23,732 nucleotides of DNA from Methanobacteriota archaeon (GCA_005878635.1 VBLS01000114.1:1-23732), one strand, 5' to 3'. Shown: positions 1-7,322, counted from the stretch's first letter. Notes: a model not told the origin generated them from the letters alone. A program made the numbers and translations.

Positions 1-1
1 G

Positions 2-94
2 AAGGAAGATGCAAAGGCATATGCTCGGGCGAGGAATCTCGTGTTCCTGGAAGGCCAGGACATCGTCCGAGCGTGGCGTTTGTGGTCCGTGTAA
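2..94 (+). CDS. C-terminal end of an unidentified upstream gene (partial)
   Basis: An open frame runs from the window edge and stops at TAA 92-94. It encodes about 30 residues ending in ARNLVFLEGQDIVRAWRLW-SV. The stop overlaps the ATG at 94-96 inside the ribL start region, which is typical of genes in one archaeal operon. The pattern of a helix with AYARARN followed by a strand and EGQDIVRAW resembles the end of Mrr-type restriction-endonuclease-fold proteins (aliphatic strand, then DGxxLV helix), but the piece is too short to be sure. It could equally be another alpha/beta protein. The rest of the gene lies outside the window. Confidence 0.5.
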   Translation, partial: KEDAKAYARARNLVFLEGQDIVRAWRLWSV

Positions 95-588
95 TGGCGA
101 CGGGGGTCTTCGATCTCCTCCATCCCGGTCACCTCTATTTCCTCCGCGAGGCGAAGAAGCTCGGGGACGAGCTGTGGGTCGTGGTCGCCCGGGACACGAC
201 CGCCCGCCGGTTCAAACACGAACCGATTATGCCCGAGGCGGCCCGCGTCCAGATGGTCGAGGGCCTCAAACCGGTGGACCGTGCGCTCCTCGGGCACGAG
301 GGGGACATCTACGCGATCCTCGACGAGATCCGTCCGGACGTCATCGCGATCGGCTTCGATCAGATCCACGATGAGGATCGGATCCGCGCGGAGTGCGCCC
401 GCCGTGGCCTCGCGACCAAGGTCGTCCGCCTGCCGAAATTCGAGGGGGACCTCGACGGGACCCGGAAGATCGTGCGGAAGGTAGCGGAATGGCTCGCGCT
501 CCAAGAACGGCTCGCGGAGGTCGAAGGCTCCAAGGCCGGTCCGCCGGCCGAGGTCGCCGCTCCGCGACGCCGAAGAGGAAAGGCCTGA
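73..588 (+). CDS. ribL: FAD synthase (FMN adenylyltransferase), RibL type
   Basis: Cytoplasmic nucleotidyltransferase that transfers AMP from ATP to FMN to make FAD. The 171-residue product starts with a beta strand followed by ATGVFDLLHPGH; HPGH at residues 17-20 is the ATP-binding HxGH motif of this superfamily. GDELWVVVARD and the MVEGLKPVDRALLGHEGD region match archaeal RibL closely. The C-terminal 25 residues are a basic, low-complexity tail. Start is uncertain: GTG at 73 or GTG at 82 keeps the first strand, while ATG at 94 overlaps the previous stop but would remove it; I prefer a GTG start. The gene leads directly into riboflavin synthase and lumazine synthase genes, so the operon goes from lumazine to FAD. 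Confidence 0.9.
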   Translation: MAFVVRVMATGVFDLLHPGHLYFLREAKKLGDELWVVVARDTTARRFKHEPIMPEAARVQMVEGLKPVDRALLGHEGDIYAILDEIRPDVIAIGFDQIHDEDRIRAECARRGLATKVVRLPKFEGDLDGTRKIVRKVAEWLALQERLAEVEGSKAGPPAEVAAPRRRRGKA

Positions 589-1055
589 AGCGCATCGGGA
601 TCGTCGACACGTCCTTCGCCCGGTTCGACATGGCCTCCGCCGCCATCGATGAACTCCGCAAGCAAGGGGGCGGGTTCGTCATCGATCGCTACACGGTGCC
701 CGGGATCAAGGACCTCGCGGCGGGCGCGCGGATCCTCTTCGACCGCGGCTCGGACCTGGTCCTGGCGCTCGGCATGGTCGGTCGCCAACCGGTCGACAAG
801 GATTGCGCCCTCGCGGCGGACTTCGGTCTCCAATCCGTCCAGGCCGAACTCGGCAAGCACATCCTCGGCGTCATGGTCCACGAAGAGGAGACGTCGACCG
901 AGGCCGAGCTGGCGGCGCTCTTCGACCGCCGCACGCGGGAGCATGCGGTGAACGCCTACGATCTGCTGTTCCGACCCGAAGCGATTCGAGCCCGCGCGGG
1001 GACGGGCCAGAGGGAAGGCTACGCGGATGCCGGGCCGATCAAGGTGGCCCGATGA
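585..1055 (+). CDS. ribC: Riboflavin synthase, archaeal type
   Basis: Converts two 6,7-dimethyl-8-ribityllumazine molecules into riboflavin plus a pyrimidine. The product from residue LKRIGIVDTSFARFDMA onward matches archaeal RibC (a lumazine-synthase-like fold, unrelated to bacterial RibE) along its length: VPGIKDLAAGA, LALGMVG, GVMVHEEE, RRTREHAVNAYDLLF and YADAGP. The family is about 155 residues long, and 156 residues are obtained if translation begins at CTG 585-587. No ATG, GTG or TTG lies near this point; the next upstream ATG (489) would add 32 low-quality residues inside ribL. The CTG overlaps the ribL stop as CTGA, and a GAGG at 575-578 lies 6 nt before it. The stop overlaps ribH as ATGA. 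Confidence 0.9.
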   Translation: MKRIGIVDTSFARFDMASAAIDELRKQGGGFVIDRYTVPGIKDLAAGARILFDRGSDLVLALGMVGRQPVDKDCALAADFGLQSVQAELGKHILGVMVHEEETSTEAELAALFDRRTREHAVNAYDLLFRPEAIRARAGTGQREGYADAGPIKVAR

Positions 1056-1459
1056 ACCTCGCGATCGTCGCGGCGGAATTCAATCCCGAGGTCACGGATC
1101 GGATGGTCGAAAAGGCGGTCGCGCGGGCGAAAGAGCGAGGCGTCCGCGTGGCGTCCCTCGTCCGCGTCCCCGGGACGTTCGAAATCCCGCTGACGATCCA
1201 GCGGCTCCTCGAGCGCTCCGACGTCGACGCGGCGGTGGCCATCGGGGCGGTGATCAAAGGCGAGACGTTGCACGACGAGGCGCTCATGGCCGCCGTGCCG
1301 AAGGCCCTGCTCGACATCGGACTCCGGTCGGGCAAGCCCGTCGGCCTCGGCATCACCGGCCCAGGGATGACGGACGAGCAAGCCCTCGCCCGCGTGGATA
1401 AGGGCGCCGAAGCCGTCGATGTCGCACTGGCGATGCACGAGATCCTGCGGAAGCTATGA
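1052..1459 (+). CDS. ribH: 6,7-dimethyl-8-ribityllumazine synthase
   Basis: Condenses 5-amino-6-ribitylamino-uracil with 3,4-dihydroxy-2-butanone 4-phosphate to give lumazine, the substrate of the preceding gene product. The 135-residue protein has the family landmarks in order: AEFNPEVTD near the N-terminus, VPGTFEIPL, AIGAVIKGETLHDE (the His after GET is the conserved catalytic-site histidine), and LGITGPGMTDEQA. Length is normal for the archaeal icosahedral enzyme. The start ATG at 1052 overlaps the ribC stop, so the two are translationally coupled. This is the last gene of the rib operon; a new TATA-like box begins 26 nt later. Confidence 0.95.
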   Translation: MNLAIVAAEFNPEVTDRMVEKAVARAKERGVRVASLVRVPGTFEIPLTIQRLLERSDVDAAVAIGAVIKGETLHDEALMAAVPKALLDIGLRSGKPVGLGITGPGMTDEQALARVDKGAEAVDVALAMHEILRKL

Positions 1460-1485
1460 CACGGCTTCCCTGAGATTCACGGCGG

Positions 1486-1496
1486 AAAGGTTTAAT
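1486..1496 (+). promoter_or_regulatory. TATA-like promoter for the roadblock gene
   Basis: An AAAGGTTTAAT block lies in the short gap after ribH, about 48 bp before the ATG at 1539. Archaeal initiation about 25 bp downstream would leave a short leader carrying the GAGGGG at 1526-1531. Confidence 0.45.
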
Positions 1497-1538
1497 CCCG
1501 AGACGCTTCCATCCGGGCGAACTCCGAGGGGCCCTGGC

Positions 1539-1898
1539 ATGGTGGATGCGGCTGCGCTCGAATCGATCCTCAAGGAGATCGAGCACAACGAGGGGGTCCA
1601 CGAGGCGATGCTCGTATCGCTCGCGGGCACCTATCTCGCGGGCAGTGTCCCGAGGGGCGTCCACGTGGACACCTTCGGATCGATGTTCGCGGTCCTCGTC
1701 GGTTCCGCGGAGACCGTGACCGCGGAGACGAGGGACGTCTTGGACAGCGTGATCATCCGCTCCAAGACGAGCCTGTACCTCATCGTCCACGGGGGCCGCA
1801 AGGCGCTGCTCGTCCTGCGGATCCCGCCGACGTCGGACCCGCAGAAGATCAAGTTCGCCGTCGAGAAGTACGTCCCGCGGATCGAGGAACATCTGTAA
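1539..1898 (+). CDS. Roadblock/LC7-domain protein
   Basis: A 119-residue single-domain protein of the roadblock/LC7 (MglB-like) class, which in prokaryotes usually regulates small Ras-like GTPases or acts as a dimeric scaffold. Visible features are an N-terminal helix (ALESILKEIEHNEGVHEAM), a strand with LVSLAGTYLAG, the central helix-strand unit FGSMFAVLVGSAETVTAE, a strand YLIVHGGRKALLVLRI, and a C-terminal helix. ATG 1539 was chosen because it starts the domain and has a GAGGGG about 8 nt upstream. No GTPase gene is in the neighbourhood, so its partner is unknown. It converges on the PHP gene with a one-base gap. Confidence 0.75.
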   Translation: MVDAAALESILKEIEHNEGVHEAMLVSLAGTYLAGSVPRGVHVDTFGSMFAVLVGSAETVTAETRDVLDSVIIRSKTSLYLIVHGGRKALLVLRIPPTSDPQKIKFAVEKYVPRIEEHL

Positions 1899-1899
1899 G

Positions 1900-2559
1900 C
1901 TAGATCCTCCGCATCCCGCGGAGGAGCCATTCTCCGACGGCTTTCGACACATATCGGACCGTGGCGTCGGCGCCGCGGTCCGTCCCCTGTGCCCGGGTTT
2001 TGCCGGCGCCGATCCACTGGACCACGTCGTCTGGGCGAAGCCGGCCGGCCTCCAGGACCGTCACGGCCCTCCCGGCTTCATCGAGAAAATGGCTGTCGCT
2101 TCCGCCGGTCTGTCCGACCGACCGCTCCGCGGCGCGGGCGCGTGCCCGCTCATTGCCGCGGCGGAGCGTCCTCGCGTTGCAGGTCTCGTAGGCGGAGAAG
2201 CGCGCTTCCAACAAGGCGGGCTCGCCGAGCCCGGACCAGAAGCGGTACGGATGCGCCGCGACGGCGACCCCTCCCAGCGCGGTGATTCGTTCGACCGTTT
2301 CCCGCACGGAAAGGTCCCGGAGGATGGGTTCCCTCACGCCGTACGCGATCACGTGTCCCGACCGCGTGGAGATCTCGATGCCCGGGATGACAATCAGATC
2401 TCCCGCGGCGGCCTCCGCCTCCCGGATTCCCGCGACCGAATTGTGGTCCGTGATCGCGATCCCGTCGAGGCCCACTTGGCGCGCGCGGGCGACGAGGTCC
2501 GCGGGCGACACGCGGGAGTCGGGCGAATGCCGGGTATGGTTGTGGAGGTCCAGGCGCAT
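1900..2559 (-). CDS. PHP-domain metal-dependent phosphoesterase
   Basis: A 219-residue protein with a complete set of PHP metal-binding motifs: DLHNHT (His 6 and His 8), ITDHN (Asp 38, His 39), PGIEIST with a Glu near residue 62, AAHPYR in the middle, and GGSDSH near the C-terminus. Proteins like this hydrolyse phosphate esters, for example nucleoside 3',5'-bisphosphates or histidinol phosphate. It lacks fused polymerase or HisK-specific segments, so the substrate is not assigned. The start at MRLDLHNH is chosen because a TATA-like box on the same strand lies 29-35 bp upstream; the longer open frame to 2676 would run through that promoter. Confidence 0.85.
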   Translation of the reverse strand: MRLDLHNHTRHSPDSRVSPADLVARARQVGLDGIAITDHNSVAGIREAEAAAGDLIVIPGIEISTRSGHVIAYGVREPILRDLSVRETVERITALGGVAVAAHPYRFWSGLGEPALLEARFSAYETCNARTLRRGNERARARAAERSVGQTGGSDSHFLDEAGRAVTVLEAGRLRPDDVVQWIGAGKTRAQGTDRGADATVRYVSKAVGEWLLRGMRRI

Positions 2560-2587
2560 GAAGGAGGGCGCAGAACGGGGCGGCTCG

Positions 2588-2594
2588 CTTAAAG
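2588..2594 (-). promoter_or_regulatory. TATA-like box for the PHP gene
   Basis: CTTTAAG on the minus strand, centred about 32 bp upstream of the ATG at 2559, spacing that suits an almost leaderless archaeal transcript. Confidence 0.45.
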
Positions 2595-2620
2595 ACTTGG
2601 GACGGGATTCCACGGGAGCG

Positions 2621-2626
2621 CTTATC
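2621..2626 (+). promoter_or_regulatory. TATA-like box for the orphan gene at 2651
   Basis: CTTATC lies about 27 bp before the GTG at 2651. Together with the PHP promoter it makes this a divergent promoter region. Confidence 0.35.
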
Positions 2627-2650
2627 GGCGGGAAATTCCTTGTTGGAATC

Positions 2651-3085
2651 GTGACCGTCGAGGTCCGGATGGGCATCCTGCGGGACCGACTCTATGTCGA
2701 TCGGCACGAATGCGAGATCCTTCGCGGTCGCCACGGTTGGCGCCACGTCGTTGATCCGAATGGGCGGGGCGGCCGGGTTCGGTACGACAGCTGGCGCGAT
2801 CGGATTGACATCGAATCCCCCGACGGGTCTCTCCAGATTCGATTTCGACTGCGCCACACGACGTTCAGCTGGCGAGGGCGTACCTACTCGGTCACGTCGA
2901 CGGGATGGAGCCGCGTGACCGTCACGGACGAGCAGCGCCGAACGGTCGTCGAGGCTCGCCTCACGTGGAGCGGGATCCGGCTCGAGTCCCTCGACCCTGA
3001 GTTCCGCCCGATCGAAAGGGAGCTCGCCCTCGGTCTGGCCCAGCGATCCCTCGCATGGGCGATGGCGATCGCGCCGGTCGGTTGA
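2651..3085 (+). CDS. Hypothetical protein, beta-rich
   Basis: A 144-residue protein that I do not recognise with certainty. It is rich in short strands with alternating charged and hydrophobic residues (RDRIDIESPDGSLQIRFRL, TTFSWRGRTYSVTS, RVTVTDEQRRTVVEARLTW) and ends in a hydrophobic helix (LGLAQRSLAWAMAIA). This pattern recalls the LURP-one/scramblase-like beta barrel with a buried terminal helix, but the match is only impressionistic. GTG 2651 is chosen because a TATA-like box is 27 bp upstream, implying a leaderless message; ATG 2669 is the alternative. It converges on metG with a four-base gap and shares a divergent promoter region with the PHP gene. Confidence 0.6.
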   Translation: MTVEVRMGILRDRLYVDRHECEILRGRHGWRHVVDPNGRGGRVRYDSWRDRIDIESPDGSLQIRFRLRHTTFSWRGRTYSVTSTGWSRVTVTDEQRRTVVEARLTWSGIRLESLDPEFRPIERELALGLAQRSLAWAMAIAPVG

Positions 3086-3089
3086 GTTG

Positions 3090-5222
3090 CTAGTGGACCC
3101 ATGTCCCCTCCTTCAGCCCCTTGTCGACGCGCACGGGCTTCCCGTCGACGGAGAGGGTGACTTGGACTTCTCCTCCGAGCCCCCGGAAGACGACGGTCCC
3201 CTCCGGGCCCACCTGAAACTTGTACTTCTGAAAATCGGAGAAGGGCAAGGTCGAGGCGCCCTTCGCGCCGAAGATCTGCGAGCCGAGGGGGACGTCCTCG
3301 GGAGGGATCAGGAGGCCCACGGTGGCTTCGTCCTCTCCCGCGAGGAGCATGCCGCGGCTCTCGATGCCGCGGAGGTTCGCGGGCTCGAGATTCGCCAGGA
3401 CGACGACCTTCCTCCCGCGGAGCCCCTCGATCGGGTAATCCTTCCGGATCCCCGCGACGACTTGCCGTCGTTCGTCCCCTAGGTCAATCTGCAAGACGTA
3501 CAACTTGTCCGCATTGGGGTGCTCCTTCACATCGACGATGCGAGCGATGCGCACGTCGAATCGCGCGGTCGGATCCTCGGAGGTCTCACGCAGGTCGATC
3601 TTGGCGAAGAGGGGTTTGCCGACTCGCAGCTTCTGACCGGCGGGGAGATCGTCGAGGGCCTCGTCCCAGCGTTCCCCGTGGACGTCGGAATCGTATCCCA
3701 AGGCGTGCCACAGGCGGGACGAGCTCCGAGGCAGGAACGGGGCCATGATGATCGCGAGGGCGCGGCTCACGCGGAGCGCGACATGGATCGCCGTGGCACA
3801 GGCCGCGCGGTCCGACTTCAACAGGTTCCAGGGAGCCTTCTGGTCAACGTACTGGTTGCCGAGCCGGGCCAACTGGATCGCCTCCTTCATCGCGTCCTTG
3901 ATGTGGACGTACTCGAGGTTCTGGGCCACCTTCCCGGCCTGCTGCTCGATCGCGCGGACCATCGCCTTGTCGGTCGCGTCGAGGAACGTGGCCGGCGGGA
4001 CCTCGTGTCCGAAGTTCTTGTCCGCGAAGGTGAGGGCCCGGTGGACGAAGTTCCCGTAGATCGCGAGGAGTTCGTTGTTGTTCCTCCGTTCGAAGTCAGC
4101 CCATTCGAAGTCGGTATCCTTCGTCTCGGGCATCGTGGCGATCCCGTAGTACCGGATCTGGTCCGGGTCGAAGCGTTCGAGCAGCTCAGGGAGCCAGATG
4201 CCGCTGCCTCGGCCCGTGCTCATCCGCTCTCCCGAGAAATTCAGGTATTGCGTCGCGGCTACGTCGTAGGGGAGTGCGAGTTTCTCGTCGTACCCCATCA
4301 GGATGGCGGGCCAGAACAGGGTGTGGAACACGATGTTGTCTTTCCCGACGAAATAGAGGTGACGAGCCTTCGGGTCGTACCAGAAATCCTTCCATCCATC
4401 GGATCGGCCGCTGCGTCGATACCATTCCTTCGTCGCGGTCAGATATCCCATGACGGCCTCGAACCAGACGTAGATCCGTTTCGTCTCGTATCCGGGGACC
4501 GGGACTTCGATGCCCCACTCCAGATCCCGCGTAATGGGGCGGTCCTTGAGACCTTCGTCGAGCCAGCTCTTGGCGAAGGTCAGGACGGGGAGCCTCCAGA
4601 ATTCTTTGTCGTCGAAGATCCACTGCTTGAGGCGGGCTTCGAGGGCGCTGAACCGGAAGAAGAAGTGGGACGTCTCGCGCTTCTCCGGGGCGGTGCCGTG
4701 GATTCGGCATCGCGGTCCGATCAGATCGAACGGATCCCACAAGTGGCCGCAGTTGTCGCACTGGTCTCCGCGGGCATTCTCGAATCCGCAGTTCGGACAT
4801 TTGCCCTCCACGTACCGATCCGGCAGGAAATGGTTGCCCGCGCGGCAGAACGGGGAGATCATCGTCCGTTCGTAGACCTGCCCCTTTTTCTTGAGGGCCA
4901 AGAAGATTTCCTGCACCCACTCCTTGTGGTGCGGGTCCGCCGTGTTCCAATACAGGTCGTACCGGACGCCGAGCTGTTCGATGTTCTTCGCATGGAGCGC
5001 GTGATAGCGCTCGGCGATGACGCTCGGGGACACCCCTTCCTCGTCGGCGCGGACCATCGTCGGCGTCCCGTGCATGTCGCTCCCGCCGACCATCAGGACC
5101 TCGTCACCCTTCATACGGTGGTACCGCGCGATGACGTCGGCCGGGATGAACGTGGAGACGGCGTGGCCAAGGTGCCTAGGCCCCGACGCATACGGCCATG
5201 CGACGCACACGAGGATTTTCAT
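3090..5222 (-). CDS. metG: Methionyl-tRNA synthetase with C-terminal tRNA-binding domain
   Basis: Class I aminoacyl-tRNA synthetase that charges tRNA-Met; 710 residues. The catalytic domain opens with the HIGH motif as PYASGPRHLGH (HLGH 17-20). The zinc-finger insert has C142/C145 and C155/C158 as an intact knuckle. The second site is less regular, with C126, C172 and H175 where a Cys pair (CxxC) is usual. The KMSKS loop appears as RMSTG (333-337), an atypical version. An alpha-helical anticodon-binding domain follows, then an EMAP/Trbp-type OB fold at about 553-652 (FDVRIARIVDVKEHPNADKL) and some 55 extra residues. The OB fold, often a separate protein or absent, dimerises or helps to bind tRNA. 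The single gene has its own TATA-like box. Confidence 0.97.
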   Translation of the reverse strand: MKILVCVAWPYASGPRHLGHAVSTFIPADVIARYHRMKGDEVLMVGGSDMHGTPTMVRADEEGVSPSVIAERYHALHAKNIEQLGVRYDLYWNTADPHHKEWVQEIFLALKKKGQVYERTMISPFCRAGNHFLPDRYVEGKCPNCGFENARGDQCDNCGHLWDPFDLIGPRCRIHGTAPEKRETSHFFFRFSALEARLKQWIFDDKEFWRLPVLTFAKSWLDEGLKDRPITRDLEWGIEVPVPGYETKRIYVWFEAVMGYLTATKEWYRRSGRSDGWKDFWYDPKARHLYFVGKDNIVFHTLFWPAILMGYDEKLALPYDVAATQYLNFSGERMSTGRGSGIWLPELLERFDPDQIRYYGIATMPETKDTDFEWADFERRNNNELLAIYGNFVHRALTFADKNFGHEVPPATFLDATDKAMVRAIEQQAGKVAQNLEYVHIKDAMKEAIQLARLGNQYVDQKAPWNLLKSDRAACATAIHVALRVSRALAIIMAPFLPRSSSRLWHALGYDSDVHGERWDEALDDLPAGQKLRVGKPLFAKIDLRETSEDPTARFDVRIARIVDVKEHPNADKLYVLQIDLGDERRQVVAGIRKDYPIEGLRGRKVVVLANLEPANLRGIESRGMLLAGEDEATVGLLIPPEDVPLGSQIFGAKGASTLPFSDFQKYKFQVGPEGTVVFRGLGGEVQVTLSVDGKPVRVDKGLKEGTWVH

Positions 5223-5248
5223 TTCGTCCGTCCAAGATGGGAGGTTCT

Positions 5249-5256
5249 CTTAAAGC
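5249..5256 (-). promoter_or_regulatory. TATA-like box for metG
   Basis: GCTTTAAG on the minus strand centred 30 bp upstream of the metG ATG, suiting a leaderless or very short-leader transcript. Confidence 0.5.
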
Positions 5257-5355
5257 ATTCGCGATGGCGGCCCTCACTCCGTCGATGACGGCGGACTCGG
5301 TCTTGATTATCATATCCTGCCAGTTCGGACCAAGAGCTATTGGTCGAAAAGCGCG

Positions 5356-6006
5356 ATGCGTTGCTGCTCTATGGATAACGGTTCGATGATCCTGCAGCGG
5401 AAACCGTCCGGCGCCCGGCGGTCCGAGCGCGACTTGGCCCGCACGATGCGATCGGCAGGTTCGCTCCCGCAGATCTTGTGTTGGAATTGTCGGCGACTCA
5501 CGTCGTTCGAACTGGATCATTGTCAGCATTGCGACTCCGCGTTTGCCGGGAGCACCGGAGGAGCCTACGGGTCCGGACGGGCCCCCGCGTCGAAGCCTTT
5601 GGTCCGATCGCGGGCCGAGAACGGATCGTCGTTAGGTCGGCGATCCCTCCGCGAGATCGTCGAAGACCTGCAGCGCGTTCGCGATCTAGCCGATTCCCCC
5701 AGGGAGCCTCCCCGAGATGAGGAGGTCTCCCTCCTCTTGTACCAGTGTCCGAGCTGCGGACGGTTCGTCTCGCGGGCGGCCCAGGCGTGCGCGTGCGGAG
5801 TGCGATTCGCGCCGCCGTCGGAGATGACGTTCCAGTGCCCGGAGTGCGCCTCGCGCGTCTCCCCCGGCGACGAGTGCCCGGTGTGCGGCGTCGAATTCCG
5901 CGCGGCGACCTTCCGGAACGATCCGGTGTACGCGTGTCCCCGCTGCGGGACGCACGTCGAATCCGATGCGATCCGCTGCTCCTGCGGCGCCTGGTTCGAA
6001 GACTGA
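5356..6006 (+). CDS. Protein with four zinc ribbons
   Basis: A 216-residue protein with four CxxC-type zinc-ribbon modules: C42/C45 with C56/C59, C131/C134 with C145/C147, C161/C164 with C174/C177, and C194/C197 with C208/C210. The first is separated from the other three by a roughly 70-residue low-complexity linker with a short charged helix (SLREIVEDLQRVRDLA). Two knuckles use CxC rather than CxxC (CACG and CSCG). No enzyme domain or membrane segment is visible. Multi-ribbon proteins of this sort are common in archaea and usually unassigned; protein or nucleic-acid binding is possible but not shown. Start ATG 5356 follows an AT-rich stretch near 5305-5317; ATG 5371 and 5386 are alternatives. 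Confidence 0.75.
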   Translation: MRCCSMDNGSMILQRKPSGARRSERDLARTMRSAGSLPQILCWNCRRLTSFELDHCQHCDSAFAGSTGGAYGSGRAPASKPLVRSRAENGSSLGRRSLREIVEDLQRVRDLADSPREPPRDEEVSLLLYQCPSCGRFVSRAAQACACGVRFAPPSEMTFQCPECASRVSPGDECPVCGVEFRAATFRNDPVYACPRCGTHVESDAIRCSCGAWFED

Positions 6007-6114
6007 TGCCTTCCAAGTATCAGGGCTGAGAACCGTTGGAGAACTTCCTTATCGTCCCACCTCGTCGTTCCTCCGTCGACAGACCACCCCCGTCGAAAGG
6101 AACCCTAACCCAAG

Positions 6115-6405
6115 ATGAAACCGAAACGCCCCCGCATCTCTCGCCGGAAGACGTACTATCTCGTCCTCTGGTGGATGTCCCAGACGCCGTACGCGGCGAT
6201 CTTCGAGAACGAGGTGGCGGCGGAGGCGGCGGCGAACGTCCGCAACGCTCTCCTGGTGACGATCTCCGGCCGCGACGCGAAGGTGGACCAGATTTTGGAT
6301 TGGTACCGCCGGGACGAGTCCGGTCGGCCGATGCCCGCGGAGTGGCGCGACCTGGTCGGCCAGATTCACGTCCCGTGGCTCGCGAAGCCCAAAGCGGCCG
6401 TCTGA
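6115..6405 (+). CDS. Hypothetical small protein
   Basis: A 96-residue basic protein that I do not recognise. It begins with a Lys/Arg-rich segment (MKPKRPRISRRK), then a hydrophobic strand (TYYLVLWWMS), an amphipathic Ala/Glu-rich helix (NEVAAEAAANVRNALLVTI), a second helix (DAKVDQILDWYRRDES) and a short C-terminal tail. Its composition is protein-like and differs from the low-complexity readings of the other frames, which supports a real gene. A CCTTATCG block at 6047-6054 may be its TATA box, leaving a 40-nt leader with AAAGG at 6096-6100. It sits between two zinc-ribbon genes on the same strand. Confidence 0.6.
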   Translation: MKPKRPRISRRKTYYLVLWWMSQTPYAAIFENEVAAEAAANVRNALLVTISGRDAKVDQILDWYRRDESGRPMPAEWRDLVGQIHVPWLAKPKAAV

Positions 6406-6476
6406 TCGCGACGTCCTCGAGGCGACACCCACCGAGGTCGGCGTGGACCAGCCTCGGACCAGCCTGACTGCAGGGT

Positions 6477-6494
6477 CCTATCAAATCGGATAGG
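6477..6494. repeat. Inverted repeat upstream of the 6543 gene (candidate operator)
   Basis: CCTATC and GATAGG form a perfect 6-bp inverted repeat with a 6-nt centre. It ends about 12 bp before the TATA-like box of the next gene, a usual place for an archaeal activator or repressor site. Confidence 0.45.
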
Positions 6495-6506
6495 GGGGAA
6501 GAAACG

Positions 6507-6513
6507 ACTATAC
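6507..6513 (+). promoter_or_regulatory. TATA-like box for the zinc-ribbon membrane protein
   Basis: ACTATAC centred about 33 bp before ATG 6543. A GACTGCAGG direct repeat flanks it at 6466-6474 and 6519-6527. Confidence 0.45.
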
Positions 6514-6542
6514 CTTCGGACTGCAGGAGCGGGTTGCCCTCT

Positions 6543-7001
6543 ATGGTCCAATCCCAGGACATCGTCGCGGAATGTCCGACGTGCAAGGCGATTGTCCCCC
6601 TCGACGCGACGGAGTGCCCGCAATGCGGGGAGCTGTTCGACGATGACGGGACGGGGGAAACCCCGGTCGCGATCGACCGCCAGGAATCAAGTCGTCCGGC
6701 GGCCGAGGGTTCAACCGACGAGCGGAAGACCGGCTTCCGCGAGAAGTTCCTCTTCTACACGGGAATCTTCCTGATCCTGCTCGGCGGTCCGGGGATCGCG
6801 CTCGGCTCCTGGTTGCACGACGAGCTGCAAATCGGCGTGGGCGAGTTTCGGGCCTTCGACGTGTTCGGACCTTGGAATCGCCTCGTCACTGCGATCGGGC
6901 TGATCGTCCTGATCGTCGGGATCGTGTTCCTGATCCTGAGCCTCCGTTTCTCCCGACCTTCCGACGTCGAGAAAGACCTGGAAGCGCTCCGCGAATCGTA
7001 G
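6543..7001 (+). CDS. Zinc-ribbon membrane protein
   Basis: A 152-residue protein with an N-terminal zinc ribbon (C11/C14 and C25/C28), an acidic, Ser-rich linker, and two transmembrane helices (roughly residues 71-93 and 113-134, the second being IGLIVLIVGIVFLILSL). It ends with a short charged cytosolic tail (SDVEKDLEALRES). With both termini on the same side, the ribbon is probably cytoplasmic and tethered to the membrane. This layout is common among archaeal proteins of unknown function. ATG 6543 is preferred to TTG 6534 because of its spacing from the TATA-like box at 6507-6513. Confidence 0.75.
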   Translation: MVQSQDIVAECPTCKAIVPLDATECPQCGELFDDDGTGETPVAIDRQESSRPAAEGSTDERKTGFREKFLFYTGIFLILLGGPGIALGSWLHDELQIGVGEFRAFDVFGPWNRLVTAIGLIVLIVGIVFLILSLRFSRPSDVEKDLEALRES

Positions 7002-7031
7002 CCGGGCGAAGCCTCCTCTCCTCTCGCCGAC

Positions 7032-7047
7032 TATATCGTTATATACC
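7032..7047 (+). promoter_or_regulatory. Double TATA-like promoter for the TRAM gene
   Basis: Two AT-rich cores, CTATATCG and GTTATATACC, form a TATAT-CGTT-ATATA inverted repeat. The second gives initiation near 7068 and a leader of about 30 nt before ATG 7101. Confidence 0.5.
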
Positions 7048-7100
7048 GCGCAACGCGATGCGAAAGGAGGCGACGACCGCGTCGCCGTATGGAGTGGGGA

Positions 7101-7322
7101 ATGGCGTATTCGGGAGCTGCTTTCCGACCTTCTAACGTGCCGGTCGAGGAAGGCAAGGTCTACGAGGCCAAGATCGAGGACATCGGACGCGAGGGCGACG
7201 GACTCGCGCGCATCCAGAACTTCGTCGTGTTCGTCCCCGGGACGAAGGTCGGGGACGAGGTGAAGATCCGGATCACGAAGGTCCACCGCCGCATGGCTTT
7301 CGGTGAAGTCCTCAAGGAATAG
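7101..7322 (+). CDS. TRAM-domain RNA-binding protein
   Basis: A 73-residue stand-alone TRAM domain: VEEGKVYEAKIEDIGREGDGLARI, then FVVFVPGTKVGDEVKIRITKV and a terminal strand FGEVLKE. TRAM is a small OB-like beta barrel that binds RNA; stand-alone archaeal TRAM proteins are abundant and in some methanogens act as RNA chaperones linked to cold response. The long linker seen in methylthiotransferases and TrmA-type enzymes is absent, so this is not an enzyme fragment. ATG 7101 is chosen because GGAG at 7091-7094 lies 6 nt before it; ATG 7089 is in frame but has no ribosome-binding site. Confidence 0.88.
   Translation: MAYSGAAFRPSNVPVEEGKVYEAKIEDIGREGDGLARIQNFVVFVPGTKVGDEVKIRITKVHRRMAFGEVLKE

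Noticed and set aside
3519..5288. A 589-codon open frame on the plus strand opposite metG
   Set aside because: It is the antisense reading of a clear metG. Its composition is rich in Arg, Glu, Val and Asp with no domain, as expected from GC-rich codon bias.
5176..5529. Minus-strand frame overlapping the metG start, including a plausible stretch TESAVIDGVRAAIANAL
   Set aside because: It overlaps the metG coding start and promoter and mostly reads antisense to the zinc-ribbon gene; the helical piece is too short to support a gene.
7058..7135. A 25-codon frame from ATG 7058 just after the TRAM promoter
   Set aside because: It overlaps the TRAM gene out of frame and has no conserved look; it might be an upstream frame but support is lacking.
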